This document shows positions 46,852 through 56,756 of a stretch of DNA of 64,000 nt, piece after piece. Positions within the stretch are counted from its first letter, which is position 1. Each line of letters begins with the position of its first letter. A model generated the notes under the pieces. That model made no database searches. It had not been told where the DNA came from and saw only the letters and a list, made by a program, of their open reading frames with translations. Position numbers and translations under genes: made by a program. The stretch lies in NCBI RefSeq assembly GCF_002735305.1, contig NZ_PDYG01000135.1, positions 1-64,000 of the forward strand. Direction: 5' to 3'. The stretch comes from Agathobacter ruminis (GTDB lineage: Bacteria; Bacillota; Clostridia; Lachnospirales; Lachnospiraceae).

Positions 46852-49050
46852 ATGGACAAGAGGGCAAAACAAATTTACAAGGGGTTAATCCGGCAAAAGG
46901 ATATGTTGTCGGAGCGAAGCATGCTCGATGCGATTACCTCTATTTACAACAGCATACATTTATTGGATTTTGAAAAAGACGTTTACAATGAAATTCAGGC
47001 AACACCGGAAATACATGACTATGTCGGCTCGACAGGCAAGATTTCCGAGTGTTTTCCTGCAGTCATGAAAGAGATGACCACACCGGAATCCCGTGAGTCA
47101 ATGGTTTCATTCGTGGAATTTGAGACGATTACGGAAAAGCTGCGCGAATGCGACAATCTGGAGGTGGATTTTCGAGGTGTCATTCATGGCTGGATTCGTG
47201 CGTCTTTTTTTGTTATCAGCAGAACCCTTACCGGCAAATTGCGCAAAGTATTATTTACGACGCGTGTTGTTGATGTGGGGATGAGTTCACAGATGGATTT
47301 TGAAAAAGATATGCCGGTGGCATATGTGGTCCTGCGTGCAATTTATGATGAGTCACACACGCAGGTCCGGGATATGGAATTTGTCTTCGTGAATCAAAAA
47401 TATTGCGAATGGACGGGGAAAGCACCGGAAGAACTGATTGGGCAGACAATCTATGGAACGTTTGAACGTACGAATGATGATTGGCTGAAAAACTGTCAGG
47501 AAGTGATGATAGAGGGAAAAAGCAGTTACGGTCGTGTTTTTGCTCCGGAGATGGGCGCATGGGTTTCGTTTAATTGTGCACCTGTTTCCAAGAAGGACTG
47601 TTGCGCATTTGCTTTTATCAATTCGGATGAGGAGCAAAAACAGTTTGAGACCAATGAAGCGGTCATTTACTGCACCACGGTCCTGAATTCGGAGCGCGAT
47701 TACAAGACCGCGATGAACAAGATGTTTCATACACTTGGATATACACTTCATGCAGATCGTATTTTTTTGATGGAAGTCAACAACAATATGGTGGAGACCA
47801 CCTTCAAATGGACTTGCCGCTCCGGAGAGGATCTGGAATGTCCGCCTAAGTATCCGATGCATGTCCTGTTGCGTATGCGCGAATTTATGAATACGCATCG
47901 CAGCGTCTCGCTGTATGAGGTGGACGATTTTAAGCAATTTGATAATTCTGTTTATGAGAATATGAAGGCACGCGGAGTGAAAAATCTGGCGATTAAGATT
48001 CTTTACAGCAATCGACGACCGATTGGAATCATCTGTGTCGAAAATTATGAAGACGATCATGTGCTTGATATTCAGCAGGTGTTGAACAAGATTTCGTATT
48101 ATGTGTCATTCCGCATTACCAATCACGATCTGGTGGATGAACTCGACACGGTCGGCAACAGGGATGCGCTGACGGGACTGTTGAACCGTCATGGAATCGA
48201 TCGCTATACGGATCAATATATTTATGCGCATGAGATGATGCCATGTACGCTGATTATGCTGGATATCGACAATTTCAAATATGTCAATGACATGTTTGGC
48301 CATCTGGCAGGCGATGAAGTGCTTTGCACGCTGGCAAATAATTTGAAAAAGATTTTTCCGGAAGAGGCATTGATCGCGCGAAACGGCGGCGATGAATTTC
48401 TGGTTTTTATGAAAAATGTAACTGCGCAGCAGGCCGAACCGTATATTGACAGACTGGTCCATATGGATATGGAATTTCAGTTTGAAGAAGGCCACTGTAT
48501 GGTGACGGTGTCTGCCGGATATGTGGAATATCCAAAACAGGCAAACGGACTTCAGGACTTGTTTAAAAAAGCGGATATTGCATTATATGCTGTTAAATTG
48601 AATGGCAAGAACGGTGCACATATCTATGAAGAAGGCATGGAAAAAGAGGACCGGAAACAGCTTGGATTCAACATGAATGATATCGTGGAGAATATTCCGT
48701 GTGCATTGATTGTGCATGAGGCAAAGGCGGAGGGACACATCCTATTTGCAAACAATCAGGCTGTGGACATGTTTGACTGTACGGATTTGAATGATTTCCT
48801 GCAGTATGCGGGATTAAATTGTCGCGGGTTTATTCATGAGGAGGATTATGATTGGCTGATGGAGGACCTGTCGCTTCAGAATGCTGCGGGACTTCCGATT
48901 CTGCGCAGCAAAAGGGATTATCGTGTTGTCACGCGAAAGGGGACGGTAAAAAGGGTTTTTGACATGCAGCGTCTTGTCGAAAGCAAGTATCATGGAAGCA
49001 TTGTTTATGTGCTTTTATTTATGAAAGAGTCGTGTGAGGAACTGTCATGA
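46852..49050 (+). CDS. Diguanylate cyclase with PAS and GAF-like sensors
   Basis: 732 residues, no membrane helix. A PAS-like domain (about 155-260, VFVNQKYCEWTGKAPEELIGQTIYG) follows an N-terminal region. A GAF-like stretch (about 270-410) precedes the GGDEF domain (about 435-590). The active site is intact (ARNGGDEFLVF). The RxxD inhibitory site normally five residues upstream is not seen, so the enzyme may not be feedback-inhibited. A second PAS lies at about 605-700. It should make cyclic di-GMP, possibly for the riboswitch at 19455. Start ATG 46852; overlaps the next gene by four bases (ATGA). Confidence 0.92.
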   Translation: MDKRAKQIYKGLIRQKDMLSERSMLDAITSIYNSIHLLDFEKDVYNEIQATPEIHDYVGSTGKISECFPAVMKEMTTPESRESMVSFVEFETITEKLRECDNLEVDFRGVIHGWIRASFFVISRTLTGKLRKVLFTTRVVDVGMSSQMDFEKDMPVAYVVLRAIYDESHTQVRDMEFVFVNQKYCEWTGKAPEELIGQTIYGTFERTNDDWLKNCQEVMIEGKSSYGRVFAPEMGAWVSFNCAPVSKKDCCAFAFINSDEEQKQFETNEAVIYCTTVLNSERDYKTAMNKMFHTLGYTLHADRIFLMEVNNNMVETTFKWTCRSGEDLECPPKYPMHVLLRMREFMNTHRSVSLYEVDDFKQFDNSVYENMKARGVKNLAIKILYSNRRPIGIICVENYEDDHVLDIQQVLNKISYYVSFRITNHDLVDELDTVGNRDALTGLLNRHGIDRYTDQYIYAHEMMPCTLIMLDIDNFKYVNDMFGHLAGDEVLCTLANNLKKIFPEEALIARNGGDEFLVFMKNVTAQQAEPYIDRLVHMDMEFQFEEGHCMVTVSAGYVEYPKQANGLQDLFKKADIALYAVKLNGKNGAHIYEEGMEKEDRKQLGFNMNDIVENIPCALIVHEAKAEGHILFANNQAVDMFDCTDLNDFLQYAGLNCRGFIHEEDYDWLMEDLSLQNAAGLPILRSKRDYRVVTRKGTVKRVFDMQRLVESKYHGSIVYVLLFMKESCEELS

Positions 49051-50750
49051 CAACAATTCAACTGATTCAAATTTATATTGAGCTGTGGTCGGCCGTACTA
49101 TGTGCGGTCTTTGCCGTCAGCCTTTTTATCATCCGCAAGGAAGAACCGAAAAGTACGCGGACTTTGAGGCATATGTTTTTTCTGATGATGATTCTGCTAA
49201 TTGCGGATGTATTCGCAATCTATTATCGCGGCAATACGACAACCATTGGATGGTGGGCAACGCGTATTTCCAATTATCTGGTGTTTGCATTGTTCATTGT
49301 GATATCCATGTTTTCGGTTGCCTTTTTGCTCGAAACCATCGGAGACCACGGACGCAAAATTCCGCGCAGATGGGCATTTGTAATGGGACTTATCGGCCTC
49401 GTTTCTTTGATCCTTCTGACAATTTCACAATTTACAGATTGGTATTATTATTTTGATGAGACAAATCATTATACGCGTGGTTCGTGGTATCTGCTGTCCA
49501 ATGTGGGACCGGTTGTCATTATCTCGCTGTATTTGGCATGCATGATTTATTATCACAAAATGCTTGGAACATTTGAGACACTGGCACTGGCTTCGTATGT
49601 GGTTTTTCCGGCAATTGCGACGGTGATACAGACTTTGAATTACGGAATCGGATTTGTCAATATTGCACTGGTTCTGTCGGCACTGATGCTGTTCGGGCAG
49701 CGGATGAGTTCGCGGTCACAGGCTGTCCGCGAGGCGCGACTGCGCATTGCGCTTGAACGCGCCAAAAGAGGTCATGCCGACGATGAAATGTTGGATGAGA
49801 GAATGCGCCGCGCTTCTTTGGGAAAAGGCAATATCAAACATATTTTTATCGTGAATCCGTTTGCCGGAGTTGCAACAAAAGTGGAAGAACTGCGTGAAAT
49901 CATTGCAAAGCTGCCGGAAGATGATTATTTTGTCTTCACGACGCGCGGACCAAAATCCGAAACACAACTGATTCGCAGAGTCATGCATTATTTTGAAGGA
50001 TACAAATTGCGCATTTATTGTTGCGGTGGATCCGGAACTTTGCGCAATGTTATCGAAGGAATCGATGATCTCTCGAAAGTGGAGATTGGATTCTATCCAT
50101 GTGGCCTGTCCAACGATTTTCTGAAAGTGTTTGGAGAGGACGAAGAAAAATTTCATCATATCGAAAATCTGATTGACGGGGAAGCAATTCCGATTGACTA
50201 TATTCGCACGAATCACGGGATTGCACTGAATGCACTGTCGATTGGAAAGGACCAGCGCCTGATGGACGCATTTGAACGATATCGCGCGCTCAGCCGCATG
50301 GGAAATCGAATGCCTTATTTTATGGCGGTGGTACAGAGTATGTTCCATACCGGAATGAAGGAATACGAAATCGAAGTGGACGGCAAGACCTATACCGGAA
50401 AGCATCCGGAGGTGATATTCGGAAACGGCTGTGTAATTGCAGGTCTGTTTCATTTTGCCCCAAAAGGCAGATATCGTGATGGATATGCCTCTGTATTCAT
50501 GGCGGACAAATCCCGTTACATTGGCACCTGGCGCACAGCGCTTGCTCTGATGAGTTCGGACATGGATCGTGTATCGGAACGGGGATTTATGGGCAATGCC
50601 GAGACCTTTAAGATTCGACACAAAGATGGCAGCCCGATTGCAATTAATCTGGATGGCGAAATTGAATATGGCTATACAGAGTGCGAAGCCTCTGTTGTCC
50701 ATCAAGGATTGAATTTTATTATCCCAAAGGAGGTGGAATCTCATGGTTGA
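49047..50750 (+). CDS. 7TM receptor-like and lipid-kinase fusion
   Basis: 567 residues. Seven membrane helices fill about 1-230. A short basic link joins a diacylglycerol-kinase-like domain (about 265-560) that begins IKHIFIVNPFAG. The nucleotide loop reads CCGGSGTLRNVI where GGDGT is usual, and PCGLSNDF replaces the PxGTxNDF motif. The Asp-to-Ser change may reduce or alter kinase activity (inference). Lipid kinases of this family phosphorylate diacylglycerol or sphingoid bases. Overlaps both neighbours, so the three proteins are made together. Confidence 0.83.
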   Translation: MTTIQLIQIYIELWSAVLCAVFAVSLFIIRKEEPKSTRTLRHMFFLMMILLIADVFAIYYRGNTTTIGWWATRISNYLVFALFIVISMFSVAFLLETIGDHGRKIPRRWAFVMGLIGLVSLILLTISQFTDWYYYFDETNHYTRGSWYLLSNVGPVVIISLYLACMIYYHKMLGTFETLALASYVVFPAIATVIQTLNYGIGFVNIALVLSALMLFGQRMSSRSQAVREARLRIALERAKRGHADDEMLDERMRRASLGKGNIKHIFIVNPFAGVATKVEELREIIAKLPEDDYFVFTTRGPKSETQLIRRVMHYFEGYKLRIYCCGGSGTLRNVIEGIDDLSKVEIGFYPCGLSNDFLKVFGEDEEKFHHIENLIDGEAIPIDYIRTNHGIALNALSIGKDQRLMDAFERYRALSRMGNRMPYFMAVVQSMFHTGMKEYEIEVDGKTYTGKHPEVIFGNGCVIAGLFHFAPKGRYRDGYASVFMADKSRYIGTWRTALALMSSDMDRVSERGFMGNAETFKIRHKDGSPIAINLDGEIEYGYTECEASVVHQGLNFIIPKEVESHG

Positions 50751-52500
50751 TCAGAACTATCATGCAGGGCGCCTCATCGCAATTTTCCTTTATGTCGTGC
50801 AGGGAATATTTGTAACAGTGGCTTTGACTGTGGATCCAAAAGTGAATAACTGGATACCGGTATGCCTGCTGGTGGCGTGGTGCATCACCTTTTGGGAAAT
50901 CACGCGCATGACAAATGAAAGAGGTGTTACCTCATTTGCATTTTGTATTTTTACCTGTCTGTCATCTCTGGTGAATGCGGTGGTGCTGACATATATTTAC
51001 AAGACATTCGCCATGATCGTTGTGGTATATATGGTGCAATGCATCGTGGTCATCTGTTTTCGATTGAAACGAAGCGCGGTTGTAATCGGTCTGGCGATGA
51101 TTTTTACGCTGATGCAATTTGCTGTGGCAGAATTGCTTGGAATCATCCATTTCATTAAATGGATGGAATTTGCTGTACTGATCATCGGAATCCTGATCAG
51201 CATGTGGGCAGTCTGCGAGGTTGTTGATTTGATTCAGACGCAGGAAAAGCGTTTTGCGGAGCAGGAGCGAAGCCTCGACGATATGCTACATATTGTGGAA
51301 GTGATGTGTGACGAGGCGCGTGCGGGAACCAAGAGCAAATCGGCGTTTTTGTCAAATATGTCACATGAAATCCGCACACCGATCAATTCGATGCTCGGCA
51401 TGAACGAGATGATTATGCGCGAATGCAAGGATGAGAACATCCGCAGATATGCACAGAATATCGAAACAAGCGGTAATATGCTGTTGTCGCTCGTCAATGA
51501 TATCCTCGATTTTTCCAAAGTGGAATCGGGCAAAATGGAGCTGGTTTATGTCGAATATCATTTGAGTGCAGTCTTAAATGATCTGATTAATATGATATCG
51601 AACCGGTTACAGGAGAAGCATTTGGATTTTATCGTAGATGTCGATCCGACGACACCGGAATGCCTGATGGGCGATGAGATGCGCATCAAGCAGATCCTGA
51701 CCAATTTGCTGACAAATGCCGCCAAATATACGGATGAGGGTAGTGTGACTTTGAAGGTCTACCCGGAGATGCGTGGCAAGAGTGGAAATGTGCGTATCTG
51801 CTTTGAAGTGATTGATACAGGACGGGGAATCCGTCTGCAGGATCAGGAACATCTCTTTGATGCATTTCGTCGTGTTGATGAAAAGAAAAATCGCAATATC
51901 GAAGGAACAGGACTGGGACTGGCGATTGCGAGTGATTTTACCGCATTGATGAACGGTGTAATCGGAGTCGAGAGTGAGTACGGTCGTGGTTCTGTCTTCT
52001 ATGTGAGAATTCCGCAAGTGGTGACGGAAAAGCAGACCATTGGCAATTATTCTGAGCGAATCAAGCTCAAGAAGAATAAGAGCAAAGAATATGATGCAAT
52101 GTTTGTGGCGCCGGATGCAAAAATCCTCGTCGTGGACGATAACGAGATGAATCTGACTGTGGTTGCCTATCTGCTCAAGCATAATAAAGTGCAGATTACA
52201 AAAGCAACAGGCGGCTGGCAGGCGGTTGAACTGCTCAGACAGCAGCAGTTTGATCTGGTATTGCTCGATCATATGATGCCGGAACTGGATGGTGTGGATG
52301 CGCTCAAGATTATGAAAGCGGAGAATCTGGTGGAGCAGACTCCGGTGATTGCACTTACCGCAAATGCAATCGCAGGCTCACGGGAAAAATATCTCTCACT
52401 GGGATTTTCGGATTATCTGAGCAAACCGATTTCGGGTGCAGATTTGGAAAAGTGCTTCATGAAATGGCTGCCGCAGGACAAAATTATTCTTTCAGAATAA
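50743..52500 (+). CDS. Hybrid sensor histidine kinase
   Basis: 585 residues. Six membrane helices (about 1-165) resemble a 6TM or MASE-type sensor. A HisKA domain has the phospho-His in SNMSHEIRTPINSM (about 205), and the ATPase has NAAKYT, DTGRGI and GTGLGLAI. A C-terminal receiver carries VVDDNEMN and phospho-Asp in LLDHMMPELDG (about 512). The output domain is missing, so a partner regulator or a phosphotransfer protein is needed. ATG 50743 follows AAAGGAGG and overlaps the kinase gene by eight bases. Confidence 0.93.
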   Translation: MVDQNYHAGRLIAIFLYVVQGIFVTVALTVDPKVNNWIPVCLLVAWCITFWEITRMTNERGVTSFAFCIFTCLSSLVNAVVLTYIYKTFAMIVVVYMVQCIVVICFRLKRSAVVIGLAMIFTLMQFAVAELLGIIHFIKWMEFAVLIIGILISMWAVCEVVDLIQTQEKRFAEQERSLDDMLHIVEVMCDEARAGTKSKSAFLSNMSHEIRTPINSMLGMNEMIMRECKDENIRRYAQNIETSGNMLLSLVNDILDFSKVESGKMELVYVEYHLSAVLNDLINMISNRLQEKHLDFIVDVDPTTPECLMGDEMRIKQILTNLLTNAAKYTDEGSVTLKVYPEMRGKSGNVRICFEVIDTGRGIRLQDQEHLFDAFRRVDEKKNRNIEGTGLGLAIASDFTALMNGVIGVESEYGRGSVFYVRIPQVVTEKQTIGNYSERIKLKKNKSKEYDAMFVAPDAKILVVDDNEMNLTVVAYLLKHNKVQITKATGGWQAVELLRQQQFDLVLLDHMMPELDGVDALKIMKAENLVEQTPVIALTANAIAGSREKYLSLGFSDYLSKPISGADLEKCFMKWLPQDKIILSE

Positions 52501-52600
52501 TTATGGATAAAAAAATACGCAAAATATAACAAAAATCGAAAAGTTATTCATGTATAAAATCGGTATACTGATTACAAAGAGTAACAAAGGAGGATGTATT

Positions 52601-53668
52601 ATGAGTATCAGATTCGGCATAATCGGTTTCGGATTTATGGGACATGAACATTTGTCTATGCTTCAGGAATTCGACGGAATTGATGTAGTTGCCATTTGCG
52701 ATAATGCGCCGGGCCTTTTGGATGATGTACCGGACGGAATAAAGAAATATGTGGATGCAAATGATTTGGTGAAAGATCCGGATGTGGATGTGGTCTTGAT
52801 TGTTGCAAACAATAACCAGCACTTGAAGCTGGTAAAGGCAGCAGCCGAGGCAAAGAAAGATATCATTTGCGAAAAGCCGCTTGCACTTTCTGCGGCTGAA
52901 CTGGAAGAAATGGAAAAGGTGGTAAAGGAAAACGGTGTGAAATTTACCGTGCATCAGCAACGAAGATTTGATCCGGATTTCCGCACCATCAAGCAGGTGT
53001 TTGATGACGGATCATTGGGAGATATCTACACCGTTCAGACCAAGCTATACGGCTTCAACGGAAATATGCATGACTGGCATGTTTATCCGGAACAGGGCGG
53101 TGGAATGCTTTACGACTGGGGTGTTCATTTGATCGATCAGATGCTTTGGATGATTCCGGGCAAAATAACATCCGTATTTGCGGACGTGCGCAATGTCATC
53201 AACGAAAAGGTAGATGACTATTTTAAGATTCTGCTTCGCTTTGAGAGCGGAATTACAGCAGAGATAGAGCTGGGAACTTATTTCTTAAAAGATCCAAACA
53301 GCGAGAACAAATGGTTTGAGCGCCATTGGTTCATGGGTGGAAACAAGGGAACTGCATATGTGGATGGCTTTGATCCAATCGGAAAGAAGTGCACCACCAG
53401 CCAGTTGCTTACAAATGTAGGCGGACAGCGTACTATGACCGCTGCAGGCCCGACCAGATCCTTTGGACCGCCACCGGAAGGAAGAATTGTGGTAGAGCCA
53501 ATCGAGGCTGCAAAGACAAATCACAGAATGTATTTCGAAAATTATGTGAAAGCATATCGCGGCGAAGAGGAATTCCTGGTTCAGATTCCTCAGGTAAAGC
53601 GTGTGCTCGCAGTGATGGATGCGGCAAGAGAATCTGCTCGCACAATGAAATCCGTAGATTTTGAATAA
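52601..53668 (+). CDS. Gfo/Idh/MocA oxidoreductase (possible sugar 3-dehydrogenase)
   Basis: 355 residues. An NAD-binding Rossmann fold (FGIIGFGFMGHEH) and the EKPLALS motif (about 92-98) lead to an alpha/beta domain with YDWGVHLIDQM, the catalytic D/H helix. Family members oxidise sugars at C3. In gut C-glycoside deglycosylation operons, one such enzyme makes the 3-oxo-glycoside before carbon-carbon cleavage. Here the cleaving-enzyme homologues follow, one gene away. ATG 52601 follows AAAGGAGG. It has its own terminator and may be transcribed alone. Substrate is an inference. Confidence 0.9.
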   Translation: MSIRFGIIGFGFMGHEHLSMLQEFDGIDVVAICDNAPGLLDDVPDGIKKYVDANDLVKDPDVDVVLIVANNNQHLKLVKAAAEAKKDIICEKPLALSAAELEEMEKVVKENGVKFTVHQQRRFDPDFRTIKQVFDDGSLGDIYTVQTKLYGFNGNMHDWHVYPEQGGGMLYDWGVHLIDQMLWMIPGKITSVFADVRNVINEKVDDYFKILLRFESGITAEIELGTYFLKDPNSENKWFERHWFMGGNKGTAYVDGFDPIGKKCTTSQLLTNVGGQRTMTAAGPTRSFGPPPEGRIVVEPIEAAKTNHRMYFENYVKAYRGEEEFLVQIPQVKRVLAVMDAARESARTMKSVDFE

Positions 53669-53700
53669 CATAGAAATCATAGCTGAATATGAATTGACTG

Positions 53701-53739
53701 AAAGCTCAGACTCCTGCCTGCAGGAATCTGAGCTTTTTA
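53701..53739 (+). terminator. Terminator after the oxidoreductase gene
   Basis: AAAGCTCAGA and TCTGAGCTTTTT enclose an inner TCCTG/CAGGA stem. Confidence 0.9.
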
Positions 53740-53856
53740 TGATGAACAAGAATATTTTTTGATTGTAAAAAAGTCAAAAAAGGATAACTGTGGAATATTT
53801 TTCGTGAATGAATTTTAATAAAATGGAATAGTAGAGAAGATGACGGGGGCATTTTT

Positions 53857-55200
53857 ATGGTAAACGATATGACGAAAGGGAGCCCGGTTAAGGCGATGAC
53901 ATTATTTGCAATACCGCTCTTTATCGGAACCTTGTTTCAACAAGTCTATAATATGGTCGATACGCTGGTGGTGGGAAATTTTGTCGGTTCGGTAGAACTG
54001 GGAGCAGTCGGCTCCTGCGCGCCTACGTTTAATCTCATTATTGCGCTTTTGACCGGTCTGACGGGCGGAACATCTGTGATTATGGCGCAGGCATTCGGGG
54101 CAAAAGAAGAGGGAATGGTCCGCAAAATTTTTATCTCGTCGACGATTGTCAATCTATTGGTGGGCCTGTTTTTGACGGCTGTTGGAATCTGGATTTCACA
54201 CCCACTGTTAAAATTGTTGCATACGCCTGACAAACAGCTTGGGTTTGCGACCACTTATCTGACTGTGATGTGCGCAGGGATTCTGGCAAACTGCATGTAC
54301 AATGGCATGTCGGCGGTGCTGCGGGCACTGGGAGATTCCATCACACCGCTGGTGGTACTGATTGCGGCGAGTCTTTTGAATGTGGTGCTGGATTTGATGT
54401 TTGTGATTGTTTTCGGCTGGGGTGTCGCAGGTGTGGCTTTGGCGACGGTTCTGGCACAGCTGATTTCGGCAGTCGCATGCATCGTCTATGTTTTGATCCG
54501 ACTTCCGGAACTTCGTTTTGGCATCCGGGACTGTCGTCTTGATGCACAGGTTGTAAGCGAGATTATCCGAATCGGTGTCCCGTCGGCACTTTCTTCCTGT
54601 GGCGTTTCACTCTCTGCCATGTTTATGCAACGGGCCATCAATGGTTTTGGCGATGTGGCAGTTACCGGATATACGGTCGGCAACAAAGCAGAACAGATCG
54701 GGATGTGTCTGTCCTATGCCATTGGAATGGCAACGGGAACATTCTGTGGGCAGAATATTGGCGCGAGAAAATACGACCGGGTCAAAAAGGGATTGCATAT
54801 TGGATGCTTGATCGGATTCTGCTATGCAGCAGTCGTCTCGGTGCTGGTGATTGTCTTTGCGCGTCCGTTTGTGGGAACTTTTACACAGAGTGCGGCAGTG
54901 GCGTCAGTGGCGGAGGAAGTCATCTATGTAACGATGTCGTTTGGCCCGGTATTGGGGCTGGTTTTTATTTTCCAGAATTTCCTGAAGAGTGCAGGGGATG
55001 TGGCACCGACGGTTTGGATGAGTCTGATGGAAATTATTTCCCGTGCAGTGCTTGCAGTACTTTTTGCAGCGCTTTGGGGACGATTCGGTGTCTGGTGGGC
55101 GACACCTGTGGGATGGAGCGCATCCCTGTTGCTGGGGTTCATTCGATATCGTTCAGGGACATGGAAAGACAAGGCAATCCTAAAGTCAGAATATGAATAA
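53857..55200 (+). CDS. MATE-family transporter
   Basis: 447 residues, twelve membrane helices. The N-terminus (GSPVKAMTLFAIPLFIGTLFQQVYNMVDTLVVG) is the classic MATE start. The two halves are related. MATE proteins usually export cations and aromatic compounds by Na+ or H+ antiport, so here it may remove an aglycone or bring in a glycoside (inference). ATG 53857 after GGGGGC. It is 35 bases before the DUF6379 gene and likely in its operon. Confidence 0.92.
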   Translation: MVNDMTKGSPVKAMTLFAIPLFIGTLFQQVYNMVDTLVVGNFVGSVELGAVGSCAPTFNLIIALLTGLTGGTSVIMAQAFGAKEEGMVRKIFISSTIVNLLVGLFLTAVGIWISHPLLKLLHTPDKQLGFATTYLTVMCAGILANCMYNGMSAVLRALGDSITPLVVLIAASLLNVVLDLMFVIVFGWGVAGVALATVLAQLISAVACIVYVLIRLPELRFGIRDCRLDAQVVSEIIRIGVPSALSSCGVSLSAMFMQRAINGFGDVAVTGYTVGNKAEQIGMCLSYAIGMATGTFCGQNIGARKYDRVKKGLHIGCLIGFCYAAVVSVLVIVFARPFVGTFTQSAAVASVAEEVIYVTMSFGPVLGLVFIFQNFLKSAGDVAPTVWMSLMEIISRAVLAVLFAALWGRFGVWWATPVGWSASLLLGFIRYRSGTWKDKAILKSEYE

Positions 55201-55235
55201 TAAAAATTAAATGATAAAACAAGGGAGGTATTTTT

Positions 55236-55694
55236 ATGTTTGACCAGTATTTGATTCGAAAAGACAGTTTACAAAATGTGACAGAAGATGGAAAAGTCAC
55301 CGGCTTTAAGTTTGCGGTTCGCATCGCAGATTACAGAGGATGTTTTCTCTCTCTGCACAATGGTTACTACATCAATGTGGATGGCACGGAATATCCGCGC
55401 AATTTGCAGCGATTCGAAATCAACGGCAAGGCGCCGCGTAGTTTCGAGGAAATCAAGACCGCCTGTTGGGAGCATTGGAATTATGATGATGAAGGTTGGG
55501 TTTACGTGACAAAGGAAGGCGGATTGTCGAAAGGCATGCATAAAATTGGTTTGCAGCAGTCGATTTTGGCCCAGTATGGATACATGCCTTGGGATGAGGA
55601 ATGGGTGAAGAATCCACCGGTTCCGGGCTCCGGTGCAGGCGCCGGAAAGACAGAAACCATTTGTCAATTTGATTTAGAATTACAGGAATGCTAG
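55236..55694 (+). CDS. C-glycoside deglycosidase beta-subunit-like (DUF6379)
   Basis: 152 residues, a small beta-sandwich. The pattern YLIRKDSLQNV, GFKFAVRIADYRGCFLSL and VDGTEYPRN is that of DUF6379 proteins, which pair with the TIM-barrel protein in C-glycoside deglycosidases (DgpB-type). In those enzymes the beta subunit shapes the active site but has no known catalytic metal. GGGAGGT lies upstream of ATG 55236. The alpha-subunit-like gene starts 12 bases after the stop. Family from pattern recognition; no alignment was run. Confidence 0.78.
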   Translation: MFDQYLIRKDSLQNVTEDGKVTGFKFAVRIADYRGCFLSLHNGYYINVDGTEYPRNLQRFEINGKAPRSFEEIKTACWEHWNYDDEGWVYVTKEGGLSKGMHKIGLQQSILAQYGYMPWDEEWVKNPPVPGSGAGAGKTETICQFDLELQEC

Positions 55695-55706
55695 GAGGTG
55701 GGAACT

Positions 55707-56756
55707 ATGGCAATCAAAAGAGGTGTATCACTATACAGTTATCAGCAGGAGCAGTTCTTCGGACAGATGAGCTGGAAGGATCAGATTCGGGAAGTGCGTG
55801 AGAATCTGCATACAGATGGAATCGAAATCATCGACGAGGCGGTCATCAGAGATTATCCGTTCCCAAGTGAGGAATTCTGCTTTGATTTTCGCAATACAAT
55901 GGCGCGCTATAATATGAATGCAGTGACCATGGATGTCTATCTGGATGTGCATCAATTCCGTGATCATGTGATGACCCATGCAGAGGCGGCTGAACGATTA
56001 AAGAATGATATTCGCCTTGCCGCAAAGCTTGGCTTTAAGAATGTCAGACCGCTTTGTCTGGTCCCGATTGATGTCATCGAGGCTGCACTGCCTGTTGCGG
56101 AAGAGTGCAATGTCCGTATGGGAAAAGAGATTCATGCACCGCTTCCGATTTTTAAAGGCGATAAGCCGCAGCCGACAACGGGAATGGCGGCAGCATTGGA
56201 TTTTAGAATGACAGAACAGATTTTAGAACTGGCAGATCGCACAGGCTCTAAACATGTTGGCATCGTACCGGATTTTGGTATCTTCCAATACAAGCCGTCT
56301 TCTGTGGCGATTGCATATACCAAGCGCCACACCAATACGCCGGAGGCAGTAGATTTTATTTTGAAAAATTCAGCAAATTACGGACCGGATGAAATCCATC
56401 AGATTGTCAGAGAAAAATATCCGAATCATGACCTGCCGCTCAATGCGGTTGACAGAATGGCTTTGCATGAGATGTCTGCGAATCCGGAAGATTTGAGAAA
56501 GATTATTCCTTATATTGTAAGCATGCATGGCAAATTCTATGAGATGACGGAAATCGCGGGCAAGCCTGGGCAGTATGAAGATGCCTGCATTGATTATGAA
56601 ACGCCGATGAGAATTTTGAAAGAAGAAGGATTTGACGGCTATATCAATTCCGAATATGAAGGTCAAAGAGACCAGCAGGACATGGGCTACGAAAATCTGC
56701 CGGATAGCCGGGAGCAGGTTCGCAGACACCATGAGATGCTGGCCAGATTAAGTTAA
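55707..56756 (+). CDS. C-glycoside deglycosidase alpha-subunit-like TIM barrel
   Basis: 349 residues, xylose-isomerase-like fold. Starts KRGVSLYSYQQEQ, as in DgpC-type enzymes. Likely metal ligands: E141 (GKEIHAP), D189 (VPDFGIF), H274 (SMHGKFY) and E316 or E318 (NSEYEG). H143 could act as base. The enzyme would split the sugar-aglycone bond of a 3-oxo-glycoside by elimination. ATG 55707 is used for AGGAGGT seven bases away; a GTG at 55698 lies inside that site. Its stop overlaps that of the convergent regulator (TTAA), and no terminator separates them. Confidence 0.82.
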   Translation: MAIKRGVSLYSYQQEQFFGQMSWKDQIREVRENLHTDGIEIIDEAVIRDYPFPSEEFCFDFRNTMARYNMNAVTMDVYLDVHQFRDHVMTHAEAAERLKNDIRLAAKLGFKNVRPLCLVPIDVIEAALPVAEECNVRMGKEIHAPLPIFKGDKPQPTTGMAAALDFRMTEQILELADRTGSKHVGIVPDFGIFQYKPSSVAIAYTKRHTNTPEAVDFILKNSANYGPDEIHQIVREKYPNHDLPLNAVDRMALHEMSANPEDLRKIIPYIVSMHGKFYEMTEIAGKPGQYEDACIDYETPMRILKEEGFDGYINSEYEGQRDQQDMGYENLPDSREQVRRHHEMLARLS

